Assembly (NCBI RefSeq): GCF_000285535.1
Contig: NZ_HE610985.1
Location: 1,039,807 to 1,103,806, forward strand
Source: Bacillus timonensis
GTDB taxonomy: Bacteria; Bacillota; Bacilli; Bacillales; Bacillaceae_L
Length of the DNA: 64,000 bases
Direction: 5' to 3'
Within the stretch, counting starts at the first letter, position 1, and every line of letters starts with the position of its first letter. The position numbers were made by a program, and so were the translations under genes. Under the pieces are notes generated by a model that saw nothing but the letters and a program-made list of their open reading frames with translations, did no database searches and was not told the DNA's origin. This document shows, one piece after another, positions 34,567 to 42,515 of the stretch.

Positions 34567-35850
34567 TTATTTTATTGAGTCTACTTTACAGCTAGCTGCA
34601 CCAAGAGCTGCCTGACGCTCATTCCATGTCATCGGTGGTAACCCGCTTGGGACTTCTACCATATCAATCGCTCCATCGACCGGACATACGATTGAACATA
34701 AATTACAGCCAACGCAATCTTCTTCTCTGACTTTTAATATGTTGTAGCCATTTCCGTCCTTAAGCATATCAATACATTGATGTGAGGTATCTTCACATGC
34801 AATATGACACTTATTACAATTTATACAAACATCATTATTGATTCTGGCAACAATTTTATAGTTTAGGTCAAGGTCACCCCAATCTGAATACTTTGGAACT
34901 GTTTTCCCAACGATATCCATAACTGACGCAATTCCTTTTTGATCTAAATAGTTATCTAACCCTTCAATCATGTCCTCAACTATCCTAAAGCCATGATGCA
35001 TAGCTGCTGTACATACCTGGACACCAGATGCTCCCATTAGCATAAATTCAACCGCATCCTGCCAGGTTGAAATTCCCCCTATGCCAGAAATCGGAACATT
35101 GATATGAGGACTTCTAGCACATTCAGCAACCATATTTAGCGCAATCGGCTTTACAGCAGGGCCACAATATCCACCATGTGCACCTTTACCTCCGACATGC
35201 GGAATGGTGTTCCATGTATCAAGATCGACCCCTGCTAAACTATTAATTGTATTAATCATGCTGATTGCATCTGCTCCCCCTCTAGTGGCAGCTTCTGCAG
35301 TAGCCGTAATATCTGTAATATTGGGAGTAAGTTTCACAATAACTGGCGTTTGTGCTACTTCCTTTACCCAATAGGTTTGTTGCTCAACCAGTGAAGGCAC
35401 CTGGCCAGATGCGGAGCCCATTCCTCTCTCAGCCATACCGTGCGGACAGCCAAAATTGAGCTCTAATCCATCAACACCCACATCTTCCACTCTTTTCACA
35501 ATTTCATGCCATTTTTCTTGTTTTGGTTCAACCATTAATGAGGCTATGATTGTATGATTTGGGAAAAGCTTCTTTGTTTCTTTGATTTCTTTTAAGTTTA
35601 CTTCTATTGGACGGTCTGAGATTAATTCAATATTATTAAAGCCAGCTACTCGCTGCCCATTAAAACTAACTGCTCCAAATCGTGATGTTACATTCAATAT
35701 GGGATCACCTAGTGTCTTCCATACTGCCCCACCCCATCCTGCATCAAATGCACGTTGGACCTGATAGCCAGAATTTGTTGGAGGGGCTGAAGCTAACCAA
35801 AACGGATTTGGGGATTCTATACCTGCTAGATTAATTCGTAAATCTGCCAT
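34567..35850 (-). CDS. preA: NAD-dependent dihydropyrimidine dehydrogenase, subunit PreA
   Basis: A 427-residue FMN TIM-barrel subunit that reduces uracil and thymine. The barrel shows NPFWLASAPPTNSGYQV, LELNFGCPHGMAERGMGSA and a catalytic Cys region, followed by a C-terminal ferredoxin domain with two 4Fe-4S motifs, CINCNKCHIACEDTSHQC and CVGCNLCSIVCPVDG. It pairs with PreT, encoded 30 bp upstream. Confidence 0.96.
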   Translation of the reverse strand: MADLRINLAGIESPNPFWLASAPPTNSGYQVQRAFDAGWGGAVWKTLGDPILNVTSRFGAVSFNGQRVAGFNNIELISDRPIEVNLKEIKETKKLFPNHTIIASLMVEPKQEKWHEIVKRVEDVGVDGLELNFGCPHGMAERGMGSASGQVPSLVEQQTYWVKEVAQTPVIVKLTPNITDITATAEAATRGGADAISMINTINSLAGVDLDTWNTIPHVGGKGAHGGYCGPAVKPIALNMVAECARSPHINVPISGIGGISTWQDAVEFMLMGASGVQVCTAAMHHGFRIVEDMIEGLDNYLDQKGIASVMDIVGKTVPKYSDWGDLDLNYKIVARINNDVCINCNKCHIACEDTSHQCIDMLKDGNGYNILKVREEDCVGCNLCSIVCPVDGAIDMVEVPSGLPPMTWNERQAALGAASCKVDSIK

Positions 35851-35880
35851 AGATAAGCCTCCTTTTTACCTGTTCTTTGT

Positions 35881-37251
35881 TTATGCAAATTCGGAAACTG
35901 CACCAACCATGATTTTATGAATGGCATACGCAGTGTCCTTTCCCTGCTGTGCCGCTGAAACAACCATTGCTTCCCCTTGACCTTTGCCAAAAATCACATC
36001 ACCACATGCAAATACTTTTTTATTGGAAGTTTGGAGTGTTTCTTTATCAATTTTTACAACACCACCATGATGTTCCAGACCAAATTGTTCAATGAGATCT
36101 ATATATCTTGTTTGGCCAATTGCCTTAATAACTGCATCTACCTCTAACGTGAAATCAGAGCCTTCTATTGGAACAGGGCGTCTTCTGCCATCTTCACCTG
36201 GTTCACCAAGCTCCATTTTGACACATTCAATGGCTCTAACACGTCCGTTTTCATCACCTATAATTCTTTTTGGAGCAGTTAGCCATCTAAATTCAACACC
36301 ATCTTGCTTAGCGAATTCATACTCAAAATCATAAGCCGTCATTTCTTCAATTGTTCTTCTGTAGAGGATTTTTACATTTTCAGCACCTAATCTAACTGAA
36401 CAAGTCGCTCCATCAATTGCGGTGTTACCTGCACCAATTACAACAACCTTTTTACCTACGAAACGGTTTGAAATTGGCTTTGTTTTTGTTTCTTTTACAA
36501 AATCTATCGCATCATAAACGCCCTCTAACTGTTCACCTTCTATACCCAATGAAGGAACCTTTGACATTCCAACTGCTAGAATGACAGCATCGTAGTTTTC
36601 AATGATTTCTTCTACTGAAATATCCGTTCCAACTCTAGTATTTGTTCGTATTTTTACATCTACACTCTCCACCTGCTTAACCTCCCAGAATGATATTTCC
36701 TGTGGAAGTCTAAAGGAAACAATACCATATGTGTTCAGTCCCCCAGCCTTATCCTCTGCTTCAAAAATCGTGACATCATAGCCGAGTAAACCAAGTTCCC
36801 TTGCAGCTGAGAGTCCAGCAGGCCCTCCTCCGACAACGGCAACTTTTTTTCCGTTTTTTCTACCTGGTTCAAAAAGCACCTGTTCATTTCGTATTGCCCA
36901 GTCCGTAGCATATCTTTGTAAATCACCAATCATAATCGGTTTTGTGGAACGATTTAGAACGCACGCTCCTTCACAGAGTTCCTCTGTTGGGCAAACACGT
37001 GCACAGCTTGCTCCGATAGGGTTGGATGTCATAATTGTTTTTGCTGATCCTTTTAGGTTTCCAGAAGCGATTTTTTTAATAAAGGTAGGAATATCTATTC
37101 CAGTAGGGCATGCAGTAATACAGGGGGCATCGTAACAATAAAGGCAGCGGTTGGATTCTTCAATAGCTTCACGATTCGTTAGTCCAGGGTTTACTTCATC
37201 GAAGTTTCGTTTCAAGTCCTCATATGAAATTCTTGTGTTTGAATGACTCAT
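35881..37251 (-). CDS. preT: NAD-dependent dihydropyrimidine dehydrogenase, subunit PreT
   Basis: A 456-residue FAD/NAD(P)H subunit resembling glutamate synthase small subunits. The N-terminal Fe-S region has CLYCYDAPCITACPTGIDIP and CARVCPTEELCEGACV. The FAD fold begins at VAVVGGGPAGLSAAREL and the NAD fold at VVVIGAGNTAIDGA. It passes electrons to PreA. It is the first gene of the catabolic operon: GAAGGAGGTAACTCT precedes the ATG, and a long palindrome and cre-like site lie upstream. Confidence 0.95.
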   Translation of the reverse strand: MSHSNTRISYEDLKRNFDEVNPGLTNREAIEESNRCLYCYDAPCITACPTGIDIPTFIKKIASGNLKGSAKTIMTSNPIGASCARVCPTEELCEGACVLNRSTKPIMIGDLQRYATDWAIRNEQVLFEPGRKNGKKVAVVGGGPAGLSAARELGLLGYDVTIFEAEDKAGGLNTYGIVSFRLPQEISFWEVKQVESVDVKIRTNTRVGTDISVEEIIENYDAVILAVGMSKVPSLGIEGEQLEGVYDAIDFVKETKTKPISNRFVGKKVVVIGAGNTAIDGATCSVRLGAENVKILYRRTIEEMTAYDFEYEFAKQDGVEFRWLTAPKRIIGDENGRVRAIECVKMELGEPGEDGRRRPVPIEGSDFTLEVDAVIKAIGQTRYIDLIEQFGLEHHGGVVKIDKETLQTSNKKVFACGDVIFGKGQGEAMVVSAAQQGKDTAYAIHKIMVGAVSEFA

Positions 37252-37278
37252 AGAGTTACCTCCTTCATATAGTAAGAA

Positions 37279-37311
37279 GTTGCAAGTTTAATAACCTATT
37301 AAAATTGCAAC
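37279..37311. promoter_or_regulatory. 33-bp near-perfect palindrome upstream of preT
   Basis: Arms GTTGCAAGTTTAATA and TATTAAAATTGCAAC are complementary at 14 of 15 positions around a 3-bp centre. The element lies 28-60 bp before the preT start, over or beside the promoter. It is a strong candidate operator for the cluster regulator, probably the PucR-family protein (inference). Confidence 0.7.
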
Positions 37312-37329
37312 TAAATAAACCTATAAATT

Positions 37330-37343
37330 AGAAAGCGTTTACA
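37330..37343 (+). promoter_or_regulatory. cre-like site (CcpA)
   Basis: AGAAAGCGTTTACA matches TGNAARCGNWWWCA at all positions but the first. It sits 79 bp upstream of preT, next to the palindrome. Carbon catabolite control of pyrimidine breakdown would be sensible. Confidence 0.6.
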
Positions 37344-37498
37344 TAAATCATTACTGTCCTCTACTCTTTTTTGTTGTAGTTACAATTAGTTGTCCGAAAA
37401 ATACGAACTTTATTTCTATTTTACTTATTATCTGATTTGATTGCATTATACAAAATGTGAAAAGATATAAGCTATTTTCCACTCATAACGTAAAACAT
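37344..37498. other. A+T-rich intergenic region, no gene
   Basis: Part of the 310-bp gap between preT and maa. No start codon with a ribosome binding site or stable hairpin was seen; it probably holds upstream elements of the preT promoter. Confidence 0.5.
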
Positions 37499-37560
37499 AA
37501 AAAAGAGCCAAGGACTTTGAACCATATTCACAAATGACTCAAAATTTTCGCTCTTTTATT
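37499..37560 (-). terminator. Terminator after maa
   Basis: AAAAGAGC pairs with GCTCTTTT (37550-37557 with 37501-37508) enclosing a 41-nt loop that can pair further through TTTTGA/TCAAAG, followed by a T run. Confidence 0.7.
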
Positions 37561-37561
37561 T

Positions 37562-38122
37562 TTATATCAGAATCTCTTTAATTATTTTTGCTGGATTTCC
37601 ACCTACAACAACATTGTCAGGAACATCTTTTGTAACAACCGCACCAGAGGCGACAACGACATTGTTTCCGATTTTTACACCTGGATTGATGACAGCTCTA
37701 CCGCCGATCCATACATTGTCACCAATTGTAACAGGCTTGCCTAATTCATTTCCTGACACTCTTTCTTCAGGATGTAATGGATGTGTTGCTGTATAAATGT
37801 GAACACCAGGTGCAATGAAGCAATTATAGCCAATCCGAATCTCACATACATCTAAAAATACACAATCAAAATTCGCATAGAAGTTTTCACCGACATGAAT
37901 GTTGTAACCGTAATCACATCGAAAGGTTGGTTCGACATATAGATTTTCCCCGATAGTCCCAAACAGTTCCTTTAATAGCCTTTTTCGTTCTTCATTGTCT
38001 GTTTCAATTGTTTGGTTATATAGCCTTGTTAGACGTCTTGCACGTATTCTATCCTTTACTAATTCAGGGTCGGTTGGATTATATAGCCCACCGTCAAGCA
38101 TTTTTTCTTTTTCTGTTTTCAT
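37562..38122 (-). CDS. maa: Maltose O-acetyltransferase family protein
   Basis: A 186-residue left-handed beta-helix acetyltransferase. An N-terminal Mac domain ([20 protein letters not shown]) is followed by hexapeptide repeats, with the catalytic His in [11 protein letters not shown] and the closing coil [20 protein letters not shown]. Such enzymes acetylate sugars from acetyl-CoA. The gene starts 13 bp after an uncharacterised ORF and likely shares its transcript. Confidence 0.92.
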   Translation of the reverse strand: MKTEKEKMLDGGLYNPTDPELVKDRIRARRLTRLYNQTIETDNEERKRLLKELFGTIGENLYVEPTFRCDYGYNIHVGENFYANFDCVFLDVCEIRIGYNCFIAPGVHIYTATHPLHPEERVSGNELGKPVTIGDNVWIGGRAVINPGVKIGNNVVVASGAVVTKDVPDNVVVGGNPAKIIKEILI

Positions 38123-38135
38123 TGCAGTGGTACAC

Positions 38136-38495
38136 CTACTTTTGTGTTGAATCCTTATAGATTAATTTATTTACTGTTACACTATACTTGTCAAAAAAAT
38201 CACTTTTGAAAGCTTCCCACTCGCCTAGAGAATCATAATATTTAGCCATGGTATTTTTCTTACCTACCTTTTTTCCTCTTACTATAAAATCCTTTGAAGG
38301 ATAGTGATGAACCTCTCCATTTTTGTTCATTTTTAAAGGAATGATAACGGAAAAATCAATACCCAATTTTTTATCACGTACAACCATCTTCTTGGTAACA
38401 TTGTTTTCGTTCCTCTTGATCACCTGTGTCAAACATAGAGCACGCTCATTTTCGAATGAAAATCTGTTAACACCGTTTCGTTTTACAGTAGTCAT
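38136..38495 (-). CDS. Hypothetical protein
   Basis: A 119-residue, basic, soluble protein with no membrane segment or recognised motif. The middle looks beta-rich ([20 protein letters not shown]) and the end helical ([16 protein letters not shown]). AGGAGGACGGATAA precedes the ATG. It is the upstream partner of maa. No function can be suggested. Confidence 0.65.
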   Translation of the reverse strand: MTTVKRNGVNRFSFENERALCLTQVIKRNENNVTKKMVVRDKKLGIDFSVIIPLKMNKNGEVHHYPSKDFIVRGKKVGKKNTMAKYYDSLGEWEAFKSDFFDKYSVTVNKLIYKDSTQK

Positions 38496-38621
38496 TTATC
38501 CGTCCTCCTAACTATGTATTACTTCCATCTTAACACAATGAATAAAATATGCTAATTTATGAGAGATAAGGACCTTCAAACAATCTTACAAAAAAGCAAC
38601 AAATTTTGCGAAAACTGCCTA

Positions 38622-38658
38622 AATAAAAAGTAGGATGAAATCAAGTTGATCTCATCCT
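38622..38658 (-). terminator. Terminator after the DUF5667 gene
   Basis: AGGATGAGATCAA pairs with TTGATTTCATCCT around a single-base-plus loop (38632-38658), followed by ACTTTTTATTT on the minus strand. Confidence 0.8.
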
Positions 38659-38686
38659 CTAAAAAAATAGTCCGTTACTTTATATT

Positions 38687-39931
38687 TTAGTTTTTTCCGT
38701 GGCCATTACCTTGTCCGTTTCCATTGCCTTGACCATTGCCATTGCCGTTGTTACCATGGCCCTGGCCATTGTTTTTACCGGCATTGTTATTTTGTTTATG
38801 TTCTTTTACCTGTTGCTGTTTTTCAGCTTTTTTCTCTTTTGCTTGTTGTTGCTTCTCTTGTGCTTTTTGCTGTGCCATTTCACGCTTTTCGTTTATTTTT
38901 TCTTGTTTCTTCTCAACTACAGGAGCAGCTACTACTGGTTCTTCCTCTGTTTCAGTTGTTTCTGTTTCTTTGGCTACATGTTCAGTTGCAACTTCTTCAA
39001 CTACTACTTCTTGCTCTACAACTGGTTCTTCCGTAGTTTCTTCAATCATTTTTTCTTCATGTTTAGCTGCAAATTTTGCTGCTTTATTCTCACGTTTTGT
39101 AAGCTTTTTATCCAATTTGGCAAAAGACTTCTGAATGTTTTTCATTAATGCTTGTTGGGCTGTTGGATTTTTCACCTTAGCTAGTGCTGCGGTTAATGCA
39201 TCGATGTTTTGTGCCAACTTCACTTCAACTTCTGTTTCTTTTTCATTCTCGGCAACAACTTCTTCTACTGTTTCATCTTCGGCAACAGCTGTTTCTTCTT
39301 CATCGGTTACTATTTCTTCGCTTACAACCTCTTCAGAATCGGGTAAATTGTCAGTTGCCGATTCTTGTGTTTCAATAGCTTTTTGAAGTAGTTCTTCCGC
39401 TTCTTCAGTTTTACCATCGGCTAGTAGAGCATTTGCTTCAGCTATACGCTCAGCGGCAATGTCAGCTAGTAATTTTGCTTCTTTGTAATCATCCACAGTT
39501 ACAGCAAGACGTACTTTTTCAATCATAAGTTTGACGAAGTAAAAGAAATCTCCAGGTACTAGGGATGGTTCTTCTTCAGCTTGAACCTCTTCATCTGTAA
39601 CTTCTTTTGTTTCATTTGATACGACATCTTCAGTTTCTTCTTTTTCAGCAACTTCTTCGGTTTCATCTGATACTTCTTCTTCATTTGTTTCTTTCTCTGT
39701 AATTTCTTCGCTTTCGACTACATTCTCAGCAGTAACTTCACTTACATTTTCTTTTGCTACTTCTTCAACAACTGGCTCTTCAGCAGTACCATAGTTAACC
39801 GGTATTTCTTCAACTACTGGTTCTTGAGTTCCTTCTTCATTTGCAAAAACAGCTGGTGTTGCTAATGAAAAAACAAGTGCTGATGCTACTGTTCCACTAA
39901 TAATAGTTTTCTTGAACTTGCGTTTAGCCAT
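38687..39931 (-). CDS. Secreted DUF5667 protein with Glu-rich and Gly/Asn-rich tails
   Basis: A 414-residue exported protein. The signal peptide is KRKFKKTIISGTVASALVF ending at AVFA. A Glu/Val/Thr-rich disordered segment (repeated VVEEVA-like blocks) reaches residue 125. The DUF5667 helical domain follows (SLVPGDFFYFVKLMIEKVRL, EAKLLADIAAERIAEANALL). A further acidic stretch, a Lys/Gln/Glu coiled coil, and a C-terminal run of NGNGQG-type repeats complete it. It probably associates with the cell wall or matrix; function unknown. The gene is monocistronic. Confidence 0.85.
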   Translation of the reverse strand: MAKRKFKKTIISGTVASALVFSLATPAVFANEEGTQEPVVEEIPVNYGTAEEPVVEEVAKENVSEVTAENVVESEEITEKETNEEEVSDETEEVAEKEETEDVVSNETKEVTDEEVQAEEEPSLVPGDFFYFVKLMIEKVRLAVTVDDYKEAKLLADIAAERIAEANALLADGKTEEAEELLQKAIETQESATDNLPDSEEVVSEEIVTDEEETAVAEDETVEEVVAENEKETEVEVKLAQNIDALTAALAKVKNPTAQQALMKNIQKSFAKLDKKLTKRENKAAKFAAKHEEKMIEETTEEPVVEQEVVVEEVATEHVAKETETTETEEEPVVAAPVVEKKQEKINEKREMAQQKAQEKQQQAKEKKAEKQQQVKEHKQNNNAGKNNGQGHGNNGNGNGQGNGNGQGNGHGKN

Positions 39932-40056
39932 ACATTAGTTCCCCCTAATTATAAATTACGATAAAATATTCGACGAAAGCTGACAAGTATTTGTCCGTTA
40001 CTCATAAAAAGAATCATATATGATTCTTTAGTCCAATGAAATGCTAAAAAATTGCC

Positions 40057-40087
40057 AAAAAACCTAGTGCGTATAGTACTAGGTTTT
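40057..40087 (-). terminator. Terminator after mnmH
   Basis: AAAACCTAGT (40078-40087, minus strand) pairs perfectly with ACTAGGTTTT (40059-40068), followed by TT. Confidence 0.85.
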
Positions 40088-40097
40088 AGGTACTTTT

Positions 40098-41162
40098 TCA
40101 TGAATTTGTTGGGGTTCTTACAATTTTTTCGGCAATAAATTTTTCTATTAATTTTGTCGCTTCCTCTACCTTTTTAACGTGAAGTACCGTACTACGGTCT
40201 TCTGCTATTTGTTCTGCTGTATAATGGTATCTCGGGTCATAATAATATTCCAATAGTAATTTCACAGCCGTGTTGTAGTCTCCAGATTCAAGACCTTGCT
40301 CAATCTGCGTTGCAACTGGGGTATGAATTCTTTTTTTAATACGTTGAAAGGCTGACATACATTCGCTCGGGTATTCCCAAGGACGGTAATCCTCTAAAAT
40401 GTTGAGCACCCGTTCTTCAATTGGCAGGTCAACAAAAATATAATATCCTTGTTCTTTTATGTTCAGTAAAAAGTCTGGTAATGTCACTCTACCAACCCGC
40501 TTGCTTTCTGCCTCTAACAAGACATACGGTGAATCTTTTAGCTGAAGAGCGCGCTCCACAAACATTAGATCAAATACCTTTTGATTGTGTGGCTTTTTTC
40601 CAATCATTCCAAACACCGATCCACGATGATTCGCCATGCCTTCTAAATCAATAACTGGATACCCTTTTTCCTGAAGCTCCGTTAAAATTTTTGTTTTTCC
40701 CGAACCTGTATACCCATTTATCACTAATGCCTTAGGCTTGAATTCTGTCGCAAGCTCGTCCAATTGCTCAACTACCCAGGTGCGATATCCACGGATTCCA
40801 CCGATTAGTCGTTTTGCATTCATTCCCATTAAATCAATGAGGGTTGCAGATGTTTTGCTTCGCATTCCTCCACGCCAGCAATAAACAACCTTCTCGTCCT
40901 CTGGAAGCTTTCCAAATTCTCTTATAAAATTCGGTAGCTTGGCCGATACAATTTCAAGACCCTTTTCCTTAGCTGCGTCAGGACTGACCTGCTTATAAAC
41001 TGTGCCTATTTCTGCTCGTTCCTCATTGGTAAAAATTGGAATATTTACACTTCCAGGTATATTCGACTCTGCAAACTCAGAAGGTGAGCGCACATCAACA
41101 ATTGCGATTTGTTTTTCCTTTTGTAATTTCCGGAATTCATCAACTGATATATCTTCAAACAT
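40098..41162 (-). CDS. mnmH: tRNA 2-selenouridine synthase
   Basis: A 354-residue YbbB/SelU protein. The N-terminal rhodanese domain carries the essential Cys in VVYCWRGGMRSKTSA. A P-loop domain follows (VINGYTGSGKTKILTEL, then the conserved LEGMANHRGSVFG). The family replaces sulfur of 2-thiouridine-34 in tRNA by selenium through a geranylated intermediate, using selenophosphate from SelD. Neither selD nor other selenium genes are in this window. The gene is monocistronic and divergent from the glycolate cluster. Confidence 0.93.
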   Translation of the reverse strand: MFEDISVDEFRKLQKEKQIAIVDVRSPSEFAESNIPGSVNIPIFTNEERAEIGTVYKQVSPDAAKEKGLEIVSAKLPNFIREFGKLPEDEKVVYCWRGGMRSKTSATLIDLMGMNAKRLIGGIRGYRTWVVEQLDELATEFKPKALVINGYTGSGKTKILTELQEKGYPVIDLEGMANHRGSVFGMIGKKPHNQKVFDLMFVERALQLKDSPYVLLEAESKRVGRVTLPDFLLNIKEQGYYIFVDLPIEERVLNILEDYRPWEYPSECMSAFQRIKKRIHTPVATQIEQGLESGDYNTAVKLLLEYYYDPRYHYTAEQIAEDRSTVLHVKKVEEATKLIEKFIAEKIVRTPTNS

Positions 41163-41321
41163 CTATTTTCTTCCCTTCAAGAGAGTGTCTATCTACACTA
41201 TAACCACATTATCTACTACCTATTATAAAACAGAATAACTTCTTAAGCTTAAAAAATGCAATTACAACATTATTCTGAAATGATAGAATTGATAATATCG
41301 ATTTGATCGGGGGTTTTTTAT

Positions 41322-42425
41322 ATGTTAATACCATCACTTGCTAAAAAAATTATCAATGAAGTCCGGAGATTAATTGATGAGGATATTATTATTGTCGATG
41401 TTTCGGGTAAAATTATTGCAAGCACTGATACGAGTCGAATCGGAAACTTTCATGAAGGTGCGCTCCTTGCAAGTCGAGACCAAAAGAAAATGATCATTAC
41501 TAATGAAATGTCCACAAGATTAAAAGGTGTAAAGGCTGGAATCAATTTGCCTATTCTATTTAAGCAAAAAGTGGTTGGTGTTATAGGAATTACTGGAGAT
41601 CCTGAAAACGTATCAGCATATGGAGAGCTTTTGAAAAAAATGACGGAGTTGTTAATTCAAGAGAGCTACTATGCTGAACAAATGGAGTTAGAGTCCCGTG
41701 CTCTAGAAACATTTGTTTTTGACTGGCTTCAAGATATGGACGAGTCGGATGAATTTATAAAGCGCGCCGAGCATCTGAGTATTGAAATGAATATAAAACG
41801 CCAGGTTGTAATTGGTTCTATTAAAAGTGACCCAGATGTACCACTTCGGGACATTTCTAATCGCCTGCAGCACCACTCTTTATTAGATGAGAACGAGATT
41901 TTTGTAAGATGGGGCAATGAGCGGTTTCTCCTCCTTTTAACCAATCGTTCGAAAGAACAAATTCAACAAATGCTTTTAAAACTAAAAAAGGAATTAGAAA
42001 ATACCTTTTCCTTACAAGTTTCATTTGGTATCGGTAGTGAGGATTATTCGATAAGAAAGTCATTTGATGAAGCTGACCGCGCCCTTCAGGTTGCAAAACG
42101 AACAGACTCGATCCAATTTGATGATGATTTGAAATTGGAGATGCTCATTCATGGAACAAGCAGCAAAGTGCAAGTAGAATATGTGAGACGTACAATTGTT
42201 AAACTCATTGATGATTCTACTTTAGTAAAAACTTTACTTGAATACATAAAACAAAATCAATCCATCAAAGAAACGGCGGATGCTCTTCATATTCATGTTA
42301 ATACTCTTTCATACCGATTAAATAAAATCGAGGAGTATACTGGTTTACACCCTAAAAATTTTGAAGATTTAGTAACACTGTATCTTGGCATTTTATTTTT
42401 GGATAAAACGATAAAAGTAAATTAG
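41322..42425 (+). CDS. CdaR-family regulator of the glycolate cluster (YsfB-like)
   Basis: A 367-residue regulator. Residues 1-130 form the sugar-diacid recognition domain (SLAKKIINEVRRLIDEDIIIVD, then GAGINLPI-like KAGINLPILFKQKVVGVIGITG). The C-terminus holds the PucR/CdaR HTH (LLEYIKQNQSIKETADALHI, HVNTLSYRLNKIEEYTGL). B. subtilis has the same order ysfB-glcD-glcF. It probably activates glycolate oxidase genes in response to glycolate or a related acid (inference). A GGGGG tract precedes the ATG. Confidence 0.9.
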   Translation: MLIPSLAKKIINEVRRLIDEDIIIVDVSGKIIASTDTSRIGNFHEGALLASRDQKKMIITNEMSTRLKGVKAGINLPILFKQKVVGVIGITGDPENVSAYGELLKKMTELLIQESYYAEQMELESRALETFVFDWLQDMDESDEFIKRAEHLSIEMNIKRQVVIGSIKSDPDVPLRDISNRLQHHSLLDENEIFVRWGNERFLLLLTNRSKEQIQQMLLKLKKELENTFSLQVSFGIGSEDYSIRKSFDEADRALQVAKRTDSIQFDDDLKLEMLIHGTSSKVQVEYVRRTIVKLIDDSTLVKTLLEYIKQNQSIKETADALHIHVNTLSYRLNKIEEYTGLHPKNFEDLVTLYLGILFLDKTIKVN

Positions 42426-42436
42426 TTACAGCTAAA

Positions 42437-42479
42437 ATTTTTGTAGGTTTCTACATAGCGGAATTTTCCGTTTTTTTTA
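42437..42479 (+). terminator. Terminator-like hairpins between regulator and glcD
   Basis: TGTAG-GTTT-CTACA and a small GCGGA/TCCG hairpin are followed by eight T. The stems are short, so this may be a leaky terminator or attenuator before glcD. Confidence 0.4.
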
Positions 42480-42515
42480 TGCTTATTAATAAGTTGATTT
42501 ATTGGAGGCGTTCAC

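Noticed and set aside
38699-39148. Plus-strand frames opposite the DUF5667 gene, very rich in Phe, Leu and Cys
   Set aside because: They arise from the Glu/Lys-rich repeats on the other strand; no start signals.
38736-39900. CRISPR-like or tandem DNA repeats in the DUF5667 gene
   Set aside because: The repeats are low-complexity coding sequence (NGNGQG and VVEE blocks) with irregular spacing.
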